Part shown: one piece after another, positions 23,445 through 38,850 of the stretch | How the letters are laid out: every line of letters begins with the position of its first letter | Numbering within the stretch: the stretch's first letter is position 1 | Source: Pempheris klunzingeri | Lineage: Eukaryota; Chordata; Actinopteri; Acropomatiformes; Pempheridae | Assembly: GCF_042242105.1 (NCBI RefSeq) | Contig: NC_092029.1 | Location: 16,602,885 to 16,666,884 of the forward strand | Direction of reading: 5' to 3' | Length of the DNA stretch: 64,000 bases | Translations under genes and position numbers: made by a program | The notes under the pieces: model-generated | Seen by the model: only the letters and a program-made list of their open reading frames with translations | What the model was told of the DNA's origin: nothing | Databases searched by the model: none

Positions 23445-26128
23445 TTAGGTCGTGGATTTGCTGGCAGCAGAGGCGGTCGGTGCCTCTTCCTCCTCTTCCT
23501 CAGAGAAGTGAGGGACAGATTTTTTGGCGACCACGTTGTCCAGCCTCTGGCCCATCAGATACGGGTTGACACTCTGCAGGGAGGCACACAGAAGTATGAC
23601 TTTACATTCGGAGAGCATGGACATAAAGACTTGGCAGCTGACCGTACAGAAATAATCTGCAAACAAAAAATGTGTTTTATTACAAAAAAAAACCTAAAGT
23701 GAGATTCTTAGCAGTGACTTTAAGAGTGCACGGTCCCCTTCAGGGGTAAATGTGAGTGCTGGTGATGTGGTTTCTCAGACATAATCCTACAAAGGAAGAG
23801 GAAAACAACAACAAACACTATACCCTTTTTCTTCTTTTTGGTCCTCCCTTCAGTTTTTGGTACAAAAGCTCCTTGTTCTGAAAGGAAACGCAGGAAAAAA
23901 AACACTTCTTAGATATCAATGCATCATGTATCCGTCATTTTACAGCCAGTACCTTTGTTCCTAAGCAGTCAACAAATTGCCTGAATGGATTTTCAAGGAA
24001 TAAAAACACTCAAAGGGGTGATTTCTTCAGGCCAAGATACAAGTTTTGTTTGATCTTTTAATAGTCAAAAGCTTTTCTTTCTTTCTTTCTTTTCATTTTG
24101 CTTTAAAGAACAGGCCGGCGTGGGTAGACCACGAGAAACCAAAGCTGTGCTGCTTGTTCCTAACATCCAGGAAAAGTTCAGATAGAATTTCTTTATTTCA
24201 AGAGTTAGACAATGAAACTACAATAAATTGTTATCATATTGCCAACGCTAATATTGAGTTTCTTTTAGTTTACACGAGAGGGCTGTAAGTTCAAGTTTTG
24301 ATGACATCTAGTTCTCATTCACATCAAGTCTGAATGTCTTATGATTATAAGCTGCATTGAACAAAACAACCTGCCAAATGTGCAATATGTAAAAAAAAAA
24401 AAACAACAAAAAACAGGAGAATTCTGTGTTAACGAGGTGTTCAAGCATGGTGTTCATTTTCTGATAATATATATAATTTATATAATCGGAATTGGAATAT
24501 CTTTGGGTTTGTGCTGTTATTTGGACAAAAACAAGCTCTCTGAACTACTAAGGGGCTCACCATTTCACCATTTGACTGATCTGTGATGAAAATATTTATT
24601 AGTTACAGTCCCACTCACCCACTTCGCCAGGGCTGGGTAGTCGTGCTCCGGGTCAAACAGGTGCTGGTGCTTCTGAAACTCTCTGCTGAACTCGGCCGTG
24701 TCCGGAGCATTTTCCAAACAGCCGTCCGCTGCTGTGAGATAGAGGAGATAAGAGAACCATATCTGTTCATCTGGACTGGTGGAAAACACCAGCAGTTCAT
24801 CAAAAAGAGGTTAATGTACTGATGTCAGATGTCTGAAAAATAAAAGTAATAAAGACCAGAAAGGTTTGACACAGTGGCAGCATTAGCCCTGATTTTCACA
24901 CTTAGTTTGTTCAGGAATGATTAGCACAAGTGTGTACCTGTCTTTCCCAGGGGACAGGGGTTTGGGGGGTCTGGGTATCCGTGGTCATCACTGAAGTCTT
25001 TGGGAACATTGTCGCCCGTCAGCTCGGCCACAATGTTGGGGATGTTGCCATAAGGGCCGAGGTGCTGCAGCCCCTCATGAGCACCACCTTGTGGAGGAAA
25101 ACAAGCACTACAATCACCACAAAAACAACAGCAACAACAGCAGCAGCTGGGGGAAAAAAAAACAGCTTCATAATACAGGTGGAGTCATCAATGAAGCATT
25201 TTCAACCCAGGTCATGTCATATCAAACAACTATATTCTACATGTTTCACTAGCACAAGTCTACAAGTTTTTAGTAGTTGTTTCAGCCTCACGATAAAACC
25301 TCATCTGCATATTTACAGCATCTATTTCTGCAGACAAACCCTGATATGTGATTAATGACATGACTTGCTTTCAGCATTTGAATGGGCCTAAATCAATGCT
25401 GGATAAATCTGACACTGTTTTGATATTGGAGTCATTATTTCAGTCATTTTCTTTAAAGCAAAAATAACCAAGAATTCTCTGGTTTCAGCTTGTCAAACTT
25501 GAGGATTGGATGTTTTTCTAATCTGCATGACAGAAAATTGAATATTGTAGAGTTTTGGACTGTCAGTCAGATAAAATTAGCAATTTAAAGACATCAACTT
25601 GGACTCTGATTGTCATTTTTCTCTATTTTCTTACATTTCATAGACAGAATGATTAATAGGTCATCCATAGATGACTATTATCTCACTATAGTGTTACTAT
25701 TTCATAAAAGAGTAACACTGGCCTGAAATGGAACTGAACCAGGATCATATGAATTATTACGTCTAAAGCAACGTTTGACACAAAAAAAAACATTTACCTG
25801 CAGGTGACCATTTAAAAAGTAACGTGAAAGAGAAAACCAGAGCACCCCCCCCCTTTAAATGTCTTTTTGGTTCACCTAACCCTCATCATGCACCCAGCAT
25901 ACCCTGTATGCTCTGAGGCCCGACGATGTTGGTGGCCTGATGTGCTGGATACTCCACCCTGGGCCGAGCGATGCCGAGCTGCTCCATGACGCCGTGCAGG
26001 AGCCTCTGGATGTCGGCCTCCGACACCTGGTCCGCCGTGCGGGGGCTGCGGGCCGGAGCCCCGCCGATCTGCAGGAGCAGGAAGAGGCCGAGCAACGACA
26101 ACCGCACCGCCGAGCTCATGTCTGACAT
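23445..26128 (-). CDS. scg5: secretogranin V (neuroendocrine protein 7B2)
   Basis: Chaperone and inhibitor of prohormone convertase 2 in the regulated secretory pathway. Minus-strand exons in coding order: 26128-25903, 25087-24938, 24731-24619, 23877-23824, 23573-23445; 223 residues (human 212). Features in order: signal peptide with [31 protein letters not shown], the PPNPCP motif, [26 protein letters not shown], the furin-type site KRRKR, then the C-terminal peptide [18 protein letters not shown] with the VVAKK inhibitory core. The start is fixed by an acceptor that ends exactly at the base before ATG. The tail after SVPHFS is a Glu run plus Ala/Ser/Thr residues and is longer than the mammalian SDEDKDPE. 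The position between grem1 and arhgap11a, in the same orientation, matches human 15q13. Confidence 0.95.
23824..23877 (-). CDS. scg5: scg5 54-nt exon with the proprotein cleavage site
   Basis: A small exon, phase 0 on both sides (acceptor TTTCAG before 23877, donor GTATAG after 23824). It encodes [18 protein letters not shown]. Skipping it would keep the frame but remove the polybasic furin site and leave the C-terminal peptide uncleaved. Confidence 0.85.
24062..24082 (+). repeat. (TTTC)n short tandem repeat in scg5 intron
   Basis: About four TTTC/CTTT units. Confidence 0.8.
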
Positions 26129-26509
26129 CTGCGGAGGGAAAACACACACACACACCAGTACAGGAGGTGGACGGCTGCGTGCTCCTGTCACATTCATCCT
26201 ACAGGGTAATTAGATGGAGAGGGAGCAGTAGTGTGGACAGGAGTGATGGACTCTACATGTTTTCCTGTCACCTGTTATTACTGCTAATAGAAACTGTATC
26301 TAATTGGAATAAAGCCTCGGTGCGCCGCTCTCTGTGTAAACAGAGACAAGGCCGATGTAAATAGTCTATAAATAGCCTGCATATGTCTGTGGGGCAGAGA
26401 AAACGCCACCATTTATAATAAAAGCTCATTTATTCACGTTTCCTTCATCAAATGTGTGATCTTACTGCCAGAAAACATCACAGACTATTAATAATTGTTT
26501 TTCTCTTAC

Positions 26510-26580
26510 CGTGCCCGAGCTGATGACGGAACCTGCCCACTGAGCGATACCTCTGTCAAGCTGGCCAGAATTACAGAACT
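26510..26580 (-). other. scg5: candidate scg5 non-coding first exon
   Basis: The coding start exon begins at an acceptor, so a 5' UTR exon must lie upstream. On the minus strand a good donor, GCACG|GTAAGAG, ends at 26510. The 5' edge is not visible; the value given is approximate. Confidence 0.4.
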
Positions 26581-26582
26581 CA

Positions 26583-27209
26583 TTTCTGGTTTTCAAAATA
26601 AAAAAAAGCTTGTTCCACAAACGCGAAGAAAAAAAGGAATTTCGTAATCGGGTTCTCTCAAATTTAAAATTTATTTAGGGAACTTTTATGTTTTAGTTCT
26701 TTATCGTTGTTCTACAATAATTAGCCAACAAGCTTTGCTTCCCCTGGGTCATTTTACTTGTACTTTATTTTGGAGGAGGGAATCACCTCATTTCCTTTGT
26801 CATCATCGCTGTCTGTTATGCAACCTTGCTGAAGGATGCGATCCGCCTCACTTCACGGTTCAGATGCAGTTGCTAAGATACCAACAACCCCCCTCCTCCT
26901 CTCATTGGTTGTTACTCTGAGCCACAACAGCAGCACTGAACACAGAAGAACCAAAGTGTGGTCAAAACAAGTATTTCTAATCCACGAGGAAAGCTCTTCT
27001 TCTCAGACAGTCTTTTGCCAACTTAAGTGGATTACTTTTGTAACTAATTTAAAAAAAATTGGTTAAAAAACCCCCTAAACTTGGTATTTTTTTTCTTAAT
27101 CTTCAACAGATACTTAAGATTTCAACAGACTAATCCCCGGGTAGGTGGTTTGATCCCCACCTCACATGAACCCCAGCTTGCTCCTGATGGACAAGTTAGT
27201 GCCAACAAC
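26583..27209. other. scg5-arhgap11a intergenic region
   Basis: No coding signal. It contains a fragment of a teleost repeat at 27128-27200 and an A/T-rich core at 27040-27110. Confidence 0.5.
27128..27200 (+). repeat. fragment of a teleost tRNA-like SINE
   Basis: GGTGGTTTGATCCCC resembles a B-box region, and CATGAACCCCAGCTTGCTCC is followed by TGATGG. This combination is typical of a widespread fish short repeat. Only a fragment remains. Confidence 0.5.
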
Positions 27210-27215
27210 TTTATT
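27210..27215 (-). terminator. arhgap11a: arhgap11a polyadenylation signal
   Basis: AATAAA on the minus strand, 190 bases after the predicted arhgap11a stop at 27406-27408. Its closeness supports the short last exon. Confidence 0.55.
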
Positions 27216-27405
27216 TACTTGATAGAAAAGTGAAAGTCCAATACAGCACCAGTCTGGGTTTGAAATCAAATAAATAGTCAAATACATAAAAATTCATTAA
27301 AATTTAGAATGTAACTTAAACTTTACGTCACTAAACCACCTTATAATCCAGAATGCTGCAATAGCGTGGAGCAAACCCCATGACAGCTTCTTAACATCCA
27401 ACTCA

Positions 27406-29828
27406 TTATAGTGAGATGCGTCTGCTCCAAGGTGTGAACTGCAGCCTCCCAACACCAGTGAGCACAGGAGAGCCGTCTGCATCTGGTCCCCTGGTGAACT
27501 TCGGGAAATGACCCAAACGCAGGTCTCTGAAAACAAAAAGGGACACAAACCAAAGAAGAAACTAAGAATTATGTCCATTAGATTTAAGATGTTGTCGTTT
27601 TTAACATGAAGTCACTGAAAAACTGTCAGCATGCTTCACATTTTCAGCATTCTGACTTTTACGGTTCAATTTTTGTTGATTTCTCCAGAACTGAATAATG
27701 TGAAGCATCCACGGTGACTAATGTACAGATGCATCATCAGTCACTATACTATCTAATGCAATCTCTCCAATCAGTTGTCACAAGAAGCAATGCTACATTC
27801 CACATTTTGTAGGAAGCAGGGAAATGAGAGGCTGATATAATCATTAGTTGGTTCTATAGTGTGTAGTAAAATTAGTAAAATTCATTTCCAAGCGTTCATA
27901 ATTTACCTTTTCAGTCTCTCCTGTGGGGTCTTGCAGGCCTCTTTGTCAGCAGGAGCCGAACCGTCCAACAGAGCCGCTGCCGGCCTGAAACTTTGGTCTA
28001 CAAACAATTTCAATCATCATTACGTTCTGTACCAAACAGAAAATGCACATCAATCCCAACCTGCGTCTTCCTTCATGTCTTCATGTTGTGTTCACCTGCA
28101 CAAGGCATGCAGGTCCTAAACAGCAGGACGTTGGGGAAAGTCTCCAGGCCGAGGCTCCTCCTGAAGGCCGGCCTGTCTCCTGGGGCGGACCCCTGCCTCT
28201 GCTCAGAGACCCGAGGCCTGAGCTTTGACCTCCCCTGAATCCAGGGCACCGTCTTCACAGACTGCATCACTGAAGTATTAATTAAGGAGCTGTGAGCTGG
28301 GACCGTCACATCTAAAGGCTTGTGTGTAATACCTTTGAAACTGTGTCTTTTTTTATGTCCTCTCTTTGAGTCTTTCACAAGATGGAAATTCATCAGAAAC
28401 TCCATGCTGTCCATCACAGCTTTAGGAATCACGCCTAGTAAACACAGAGAAGATCTGAGGGTTGCAGATATTCCAGTCGCACAAATACTCTTAAATGAAT
28501 TATGGTACCAAAAGAAGATGACTGGTTTGTTACCGAATAACTGAGGGTTTTCAATGAAGGTGCGCAGGACCAGAACTCTGAGTTCAAGTCGCCCTTCAGA
28601 CATTTCTGCCTTGTTGGGAGGCGGCAGAAGACACGGAGCAAAGACTGTGGCGACGTTGGAGCTGGTCATCAAGTTTTCAGAGCAGCTGAGAAAAAAACAA
28701 ATGAAATTAAATCATTATGTGTGACTTGAAAATGTGTGAAGCCCTTTCTAAAAGGACGATATCCAATAATTGTAAAATAACTGTAAAAGAGAAAAAAAAA
28801 AATCTAAATTAAATCAAAAAGAAAAGACTCATCATTTAAAGCCAATTATACAGAGGGTGCAATCACCTTTAAATATCACTTTTTCTGGCATTAAGTAGTT
28901 TAAATATTGTGTTAAGTAACGATCCTGGTCATCTAATCCAATGACCTGATAAAAGCCCACTATTAACTCTGAAACGTGGACAGTCTGAAGTAATTTCATG
29001 TCATTTGAACACTCTTCGTCTATCAGTATTCTGACAAACCTCTGGGAGACTTTGGAGAGGAAGTCAAACAGGTAATGCAGACAGGAGCAGTTTCTGGCAG
29101 GCAGCAAACAGGACAGCAGCTGGAGGGCCGAGGTCCTGTCCTGCAGATTGGACAGCGCCTGGGCTTTGAGCAGGGCTGCGTGGTGCTCGGGGGGGAAAAG
29201 AGGCTCTGGCAGCTCCCTGCAAAACTGTTTGATGAGAGTTGCCACGTCATAGGGGAGGGCTGCGGACAGACACCCCTCGCCAGCATTCAGCTTGGCCTGA
29301 AACAGGCACAAGACAACAAAATGATTGGAGAATTTGCTCATTCACACATCCTACTGAGACAGATACAGCACCAGCGTCAGCTCAAACCGCTAGAGGACGC
29401 TTTTGCTCCACTTAGAAATTATATTCTTAAAGTCTACCAAAGGTCAGAATCATACCCTGAGGGCTCTGATGCGAGGAAGAGAGCCTGGCTTTCTGAACAG
29501 GCCTACAGTCCCAGCACGCTCCAGAAGAAATGAACAAGCCTCCACCAAGAAGCTGAGACATAACATGTTAAAAAAAAAAAAAAACAGTTAATCACTGACC
29601 TGCTGTCCTGGGTAACATCATAAACGTCCTAATCCGGCTGCAACCAACTCACCAGGGCACCAGTCCAAACTCAGGAATGTATCGCCTGGGTAAATTTTCC
29701 AGAGGGACACCAAAGGTCTTTGCTCCGCCGATGAACACTCTCTTCTTCTTTTTCTCAGAGCTCTTCACAGATATCCCATAAATAACCTGAAGGTGAAACT
29801 GAATCACATTGCTGTCTGTGACCTTCAT
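27406..29828 (-). CDS. arhgap11a: Rho GTPase-activating protein 11A, short form
   Basis: RhoGAP that inactivates RhoA during cell division and neural progenitor growth. Minus-strand exons in coding order: 29828-29653, 29552-29456, 29296-29040, 28685-28534, 28434-28096, 27997-27907, 27526-27406; phases agree, 410 residues. ATG 29828 is preceded in frame by TAA and has the same spacing as the human start (VIYGISVK against AFYGIKVK). The GAP domain shows the arginine finger in GLFRKPGS, GEGCLSAALPYDVATLIKQF, CRELPEPLFP and SSNVATVFAP. The basic HKKRHSFK and TPQERLKR blocks follow, as in the human protein, and then it stops. The human protein has about 1,023 residues, so most of the C-terminal half is missing from this model. 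The 28434-28096 exon may instead end at 28333, with the same phase. Confidence 0.85.
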
Positions 29829-29925
29829 CGTTTAGATACCACTGAGAGGATGCGAGAAACCACACAGTTGAGCAGCGTTTGACTGAAACACCATAAACTC
29901 TGGAAAATCACTTGTGAATGAAGGA

Positions 29926-29932
29926 GGCGGGA
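29926..29932 (+). promoter_or_regulatory. E2F-like site upstream of arhgap11a
   Basis: GGCGGGA lies about 100 bp upstream of the arhgap11a start codon. ARHGAP11A is cell-cycle regulated in mammals, so an E2F/DREAM-type element is plausible. A seven-base match alone is weak. Confidence 0.3.
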
Positions 29933-31181
29933 TTTATTATGCTCATCCAGATCACCTGTGGCCCAGGTGACAAGGAAGTGAAGGGGGGGGGGGGGAGTGC
30001 TGTGTTCAGGTCACACGGGGAAAGTGGTAGAAATGAGTTTTTAATTTGAAAGTATCCTTCACCAAAGCTTTCATGTGCTGATGGAAGGTGGTGGAAAGTA
30101 TTTTAACTCAAGTACAAATCTGAGTTACTTTATAGTTTATACTAGTTTATACCTCTACTGAACTCCATTTGAGAGGCTGATATTTTACTACTTTTCAGAT
30201 TTTTCATACCTTTTCAGTCCAGTTAAAACCATGTTTCTACAGATTCTGCGATTTTGATTTTTTTGATTAACTGAAGGATTAAGTTTTCTTTTGTGGGTTT
30301 AGAAAATTCTTCTCCCTCTGAAGATAAGTAAACTATTTAAATCTGTTTAAACTATCTAGAACAGCTGGAAAAAAGCTTAAATCTGTCACAAACAGGCTGT
30401 TTCTCTCATGAAAGGTTGATGTTTCAGAGGCGTGTGGTTCTCACAGGACGGCCAAGCTACAAACATGATCATTTTTTATGATGATTTTTTTAGACCATGA
30501 TGCATTGCTGTAGATTAACCCTTGGGGATGATTTTACTGCATCAAGAACACTTTTACTTTCTTCTTCTTCTTTAAGTACCACTTGAGAGGATGTCCACCC
30601 TGAGAAAAGAAAAATAAGTCTTAAAGGCTCAAACATCCAGCAACATTTAAAGTATAATAAATAACTTTATATTGTATTATGCATGATTTTATTCCAGCAC
30701 TTTACGGTTTGATATTCTCACTTATACAGCCTTTTAAGTGAAGGTAACTACTATATTTTATTGAAAGAGGAAAATAATGTTTTTAAGGTGGAAGAAGTAT
30801 CTTAATCATTATGTCTTGAGGCTTCAAACTCCCTTCAATTTCCTTCAAATTAGGATTCAAATTGAGTGAGGGTGTCAAGTCCTTACTTCTTTACGGTGAA
30901 GAAAAAGTCGTGTTTAAGAGTCAAAACTACAGAAACAACTCAGTTGTCGCAGAAAGAGTTGGTGTGTATTCTACAAATGTCGCTGGTTTGTTTCTTTCTT
31001 TATATAAATTTCATTTTATAAATCAGCACCTCACCTCATGATATCTTAATTTGGATTTCAACTTATTAAAACAGGAAATCAAGTTTAGCGAGGAAACGAC
31101 TACAGATTATATGATGCGTTCATGGAAATGCTTAAATATTGAGACCCAAACTCCAGACTGTTACTGTTAAAGGCAGCTATT
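29933..31181. other. arhgap11a-actc1 intergenic region
   Basis: No gene seen. It contains a G-run of about 13 bases near 29985, a teleost repeat fragment at 30089-30210 and otherwise AT-rich DNA. Confidence 0.55.
30089..30210 (+). repeat. fragment of an abundant teleost repeat
   Basis: Contains TTTAACTCAAGTACAAATCT, TACCTCTACTGAACTCCATT and TATTTTACTACTTTTCAGAT. These blocks belong to the family seen almost complete in reverse at 37922-38360. Confidence 0.6.
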
Positions 31182-31187
31182 TTTATT
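31182..31187 (-). terminator. actc1: actc1 polyadenylation signal
   Basis: AATAAA on the minus strand, about 100 bases past the actc1 stop codon (31288-31290). Confidence 0.6.
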
Positions 31188-31287
31188 ACAACAGTACATG
31201 TATATACAGCAAAAGGTACAGTAGAAATACAGATATGGAAGGAAAGCTGGTGCAGTTGGTGTGGGGTTGTTGGTGCTGGTCGGAGAT

Positions 31288-35824
<4,537 letters not shown>

Positions 35825-35862
35825 CAAGTTGTAACCACAAGACTGGAGTTTCCACTGGGACA
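35825..35862 (-). other. actc1: actc1 non-coding exon 1
   Basis: On the minus strand the segment ends with donor ACTTG|GTGAGTG at 35825. It begins about 30 bases downstream of a TATA-like element, so the start near 35862 is inferred. Vertebrate alpha-actin genes have such a short non-coding first exon. Confidence 0.6.
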
Positions 35863-35886
35863 AAGGGCGAGGGTGCGAGGGGGTCC

Positions 35887-35896
35887 TTAAATATGC
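35887..35896 (-). promoter_or_regulatory. actc1: actc1 TATA-like element
   Basis: Minus-strand CATATTTAAG in a GC-rich setting, about 60 bases upstream of the exon 1 donor. Confidence 0.5.
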
Positions 35897-35947
35897 CCCG
35901 CCGTCCTGAGGCTGAGGGCCGGTGGGCGGGCTCAGGAGTTCACACAA

Positions 35948-35957
35948 GCCCAAATTA
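35948..35957 (-). promoter_or_regulatory. actc1: CArG-like box (SRF site) of actc1
   Basis: CCAAATTAAG matches CC(A/T)6GG at nine of ten positions and lies about 60 bp upstream of the TATA-like element. SRF binding to such boxes drives alpha-actin promoters. Confidence 0.45.
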
Positions 35958-37774
35958 AGTGCTGCGAAGCAAAATGGTTCAGTAAAGTGGATCCTGTGTC
36001 AGGGATGCCACCAAACTGGAGAGATGTTGCCTTGGAGACAAAAGGCAGTGGACAGAAGTAAAGATCAGTGGGATGTTTCATGAAGAATTTTGATGATAAA
36101 GGATGTTAAAAAGTTGTGATTGATAATGTTTGCTTTTACAGTACAGTCTGTGCTGAATTTCAGAGTGACTCAGAAGCTCAGAGATATTCTCAAATTGTAA
36201 TGTGCACATTTGAGACAAATATATTTGGTTTGATTATTAGAATTCTGTATCATATTTGTTATCCACTTATTGGACTTTAGTGTATTATTGTTATTTTAGG
36301 TGTCAAATTATGTGCGTGGGTTCTTCTAAAATTAATTCAAATCGACTTACTCCCTTTACATCCCAGAAAGCCCTCAACTGGAATGTTAATACCATGGTAA
36401 GTTCAGATTCATGCCCCATACATAGCAGCATCTGTCTCCCACTCATACTTTGTTGACTTGCCCTTCAGTTCCCTGAGGATGTGTTAATATGACTAAGCTC
36501 AAACAGGGCACTGGGGATGTGGTGCTGTGATGGTAATCTGAGATCTTGTCTGAGCAGCCTGGTTAAGGAGCTGTCTAAGGGGACCTGCCAGTGACAGCTT
36601 GCCAGTGTTGTGGCATGTCGAAGGAAGGAGGAGGGGGCCAAAAACATGCCAGACAGCTGAGAGGCAATACTCTGAAAGGGGGTGGGATGGAGCCGAGGCC
36701 AGAGAACAGACCTCCAGCAGACGACAGATCTCTGGGACGGCCTGTGCAGGGAGCGACGAGCGGTGATTCTGAGCTCTGATTGGTTCCAGTGTCTCCTTTT
36801 AGGGAAATGGAGTGTAACAGGTGCCAGTGGCTGCGTGTCGCCACAGACTGCGGCGAGAGCTCATACTCCTTATTGGTCACCCTGTACTGCCCCCAGAGTG
36901 CCTGCGTCCCCATGCTAGAGCCCTATCAGGCCACTGTGAGTGCAATAAGAATGTAAATACCCCCCCGCACCATCAACACTTTGAAATATTCCATTTGCAG
37001 CCATGTGCTGTAATGTACCTCAGGGAGAGACGCTACTAACCTACTTATCTATTTCTATTCCAAGCTTTTACATAACAGAGACCTGAGCTACTTTCACATC
37101 ATATATCTTTGTCAACTCATAACTATTACTAAAGTTTTGGGGGGAAATTCCTGGTGAATCGTTACAGTCTGCATAGGTTTTTTGTATTTTGCAAAGAGGC
37201 TCAATTAACAAAATGATCAAATGATCAAATGATCAAATATTCAGATCAGATATTAAATCCACTTTTCACTGTTGCCTGAAAAAAATCACTTTCCATTATC
37301 AAATGATTGTTGTTAATTTTCTGTTGATCAGCCAACTATTTCAGCTCTACGGTGATCTCAGTCACCCAGAATCTACATCCTGAAGAGAAAATGAGAGGCA
37401 GACAATGTACGACAATATGAAATATAAATTAGTCAGACAGTATACCACAAAGAGAACAACACAGAGGGTGACATGATTGTAACTTAAGTTGAAATCAACA
37501 GAGAATTTGGGGATTATTTGCTTATGGGACATGAAGCTTTATGTACTTTCTGTGTCAGTGACGTAATCCAGAAATTTGGATCATCAGGCCAACAAATGAG
37601 AAATATCCTGCAGAAAAGTAAGATTTTACGAATACAACTCTAAGAAATAAAGCCACGTGACCGTCCTCTATTGAAGCTGGACGTACTACACTACATGTGG
37701 ATTATGTACGGGCATATCTTAACTCAAGTGTTGTTCTTCTTGCCACTGCAAGCTTTCTATATATATACTTTTTT

Positions 37775-37775
<1 letters not shown>

Positions 37776-37829
<54 letters not shown>
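37776..37829 (+). repeat. (CAG)18 uninterrupted triplet repeat
   Basis: Eighteen pure CAG units, followed by TAG. Not inside any gene model. Confidence 0.97.
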
Positions 37830-37832
<3 letters not shown>

Positions 37833-37921
37833 AGATCACAGACCTCCAGGAGTCTTTTGCCCTCTGATGGCCTTCATCATCAGTTAGCAATGAGAGAAGT
37901 TCACCTAAGTGAAACTAACAA

Positions 37922-38360
37922 TAAACACTCCACATTACAAGTAAACTCAATATTTACACAAGTACTAATCTATTTTCAGTAAATTATCGACTTAAAGTAT
38001 TGAAAGAAAAAGTACAGCTGTCAGTTTTTTATGTTAGTGGATCATTTCTTATTATAACTGCAGGTCACCTTAAGCTTTATTGTGGTATTTGGTTGTAGTG
38101 TAGCTAACTAGTCCTGCTTCATATGCTGTTGGGTATTAAATCTATTACTATGCATCGTATCTTATAAACTGATCATATGTTTTGCTTGTGAAATTATATT
38201 CTGAAAAGTGACCCGTAGCTATAGCTATTAAATAATGAGTGAAACATACAAAATGTAGTGGAGTACAAATGTCCAATAGCAGGAAATGAAAATTCTAAGG
38301 TAAAGTACCTCAAAATCTTACCTAAGTACTTTTGTGATAAAAATGCTTAGATACTTTCCA
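37922..38360 (-). repeat. nearly complete copy of an abundant percomorph repeat
   Basis: In order: ACTCCACATTACAAGTAAAC, AGTATTGAAAGAAAAAGTAC, TGCTGTTGGGTATTAAATCT, TATAAACTGATCATATGTTT, CTGAAAAGTGACCCGTAGCT, AAATGTAGTGGAGTACAAAT and AAAGTACCTCAAAATCTTAC. I recognise this whole order from a dispersed repeat that is very common in perch-like fish. Orientation is arbitrary, and the family name needs a library search. Confidence 0.75.
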
Positions 38361-38790
38361 GCTTAGCGTCATTAATAGTTTGTTTGAGTGATTCTGACTG
38401 AGCTGATAATATCAACACCAACCATACAAATGTAGAATTTGACTAATTACTGCTACATGTGTCTCAAGTGACTCTCTTGTTCACTAAGGGGAAAACTTCT
38501 GCACATTTTTTAGCAGAAAGTAGGAGGCAGAAACATCACGTTAGTTTTGGGATGAAACCGGTGCTGTGTTTTGTCAACAGGCCCCTTCGTGTCAGTGTAG
38601 CACTTTTTGGCAGAGTCCTATCTTTATCACCAGGTCTTTATCAGGATAAAGCGGATCGGTCTGAAATGGGTCATGGTTTTGAGGGACATTCATCCTTATA
38701 AGGACACGTAGGAAGCACGCGGTTTGTCTGCCTTGACAGCTGCCCCCTCTGCACCGCAAACCCCCCCTATCCCACACACACACCTCCTTC

Positions 38791-38850
38791 GACACACTCT
38801 CTCTCACACACTCTATCTCTCTCTCTCTCGCTCTATCTCACACACACACA
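38791..38850 (+). repeat. (CT)n/(CA)n low-complexity tract
   Basis: CT-rich and CA-rich dinucleotide runs with interruptions. Confidence 0.85.

Noticed and set aside
26836-27066. 76-codon frame between scg5 and arhgap11a
   Set aside because: No domain, and it lies in intergenic repeat-like DNA.
36301-36397. Segment bracketed by an acceptor-like TTATTTTAG and a donor-like ATG|GTAAGT
   Set aside because: The translation is not protein-like, and no neighbouring exon could be joined to it.
37702-37890. Minus-strand frame with a poly-alanine run
   Set aside because: Produced by the (CAG)18 repeat read out of gene context; no conserved flanks.
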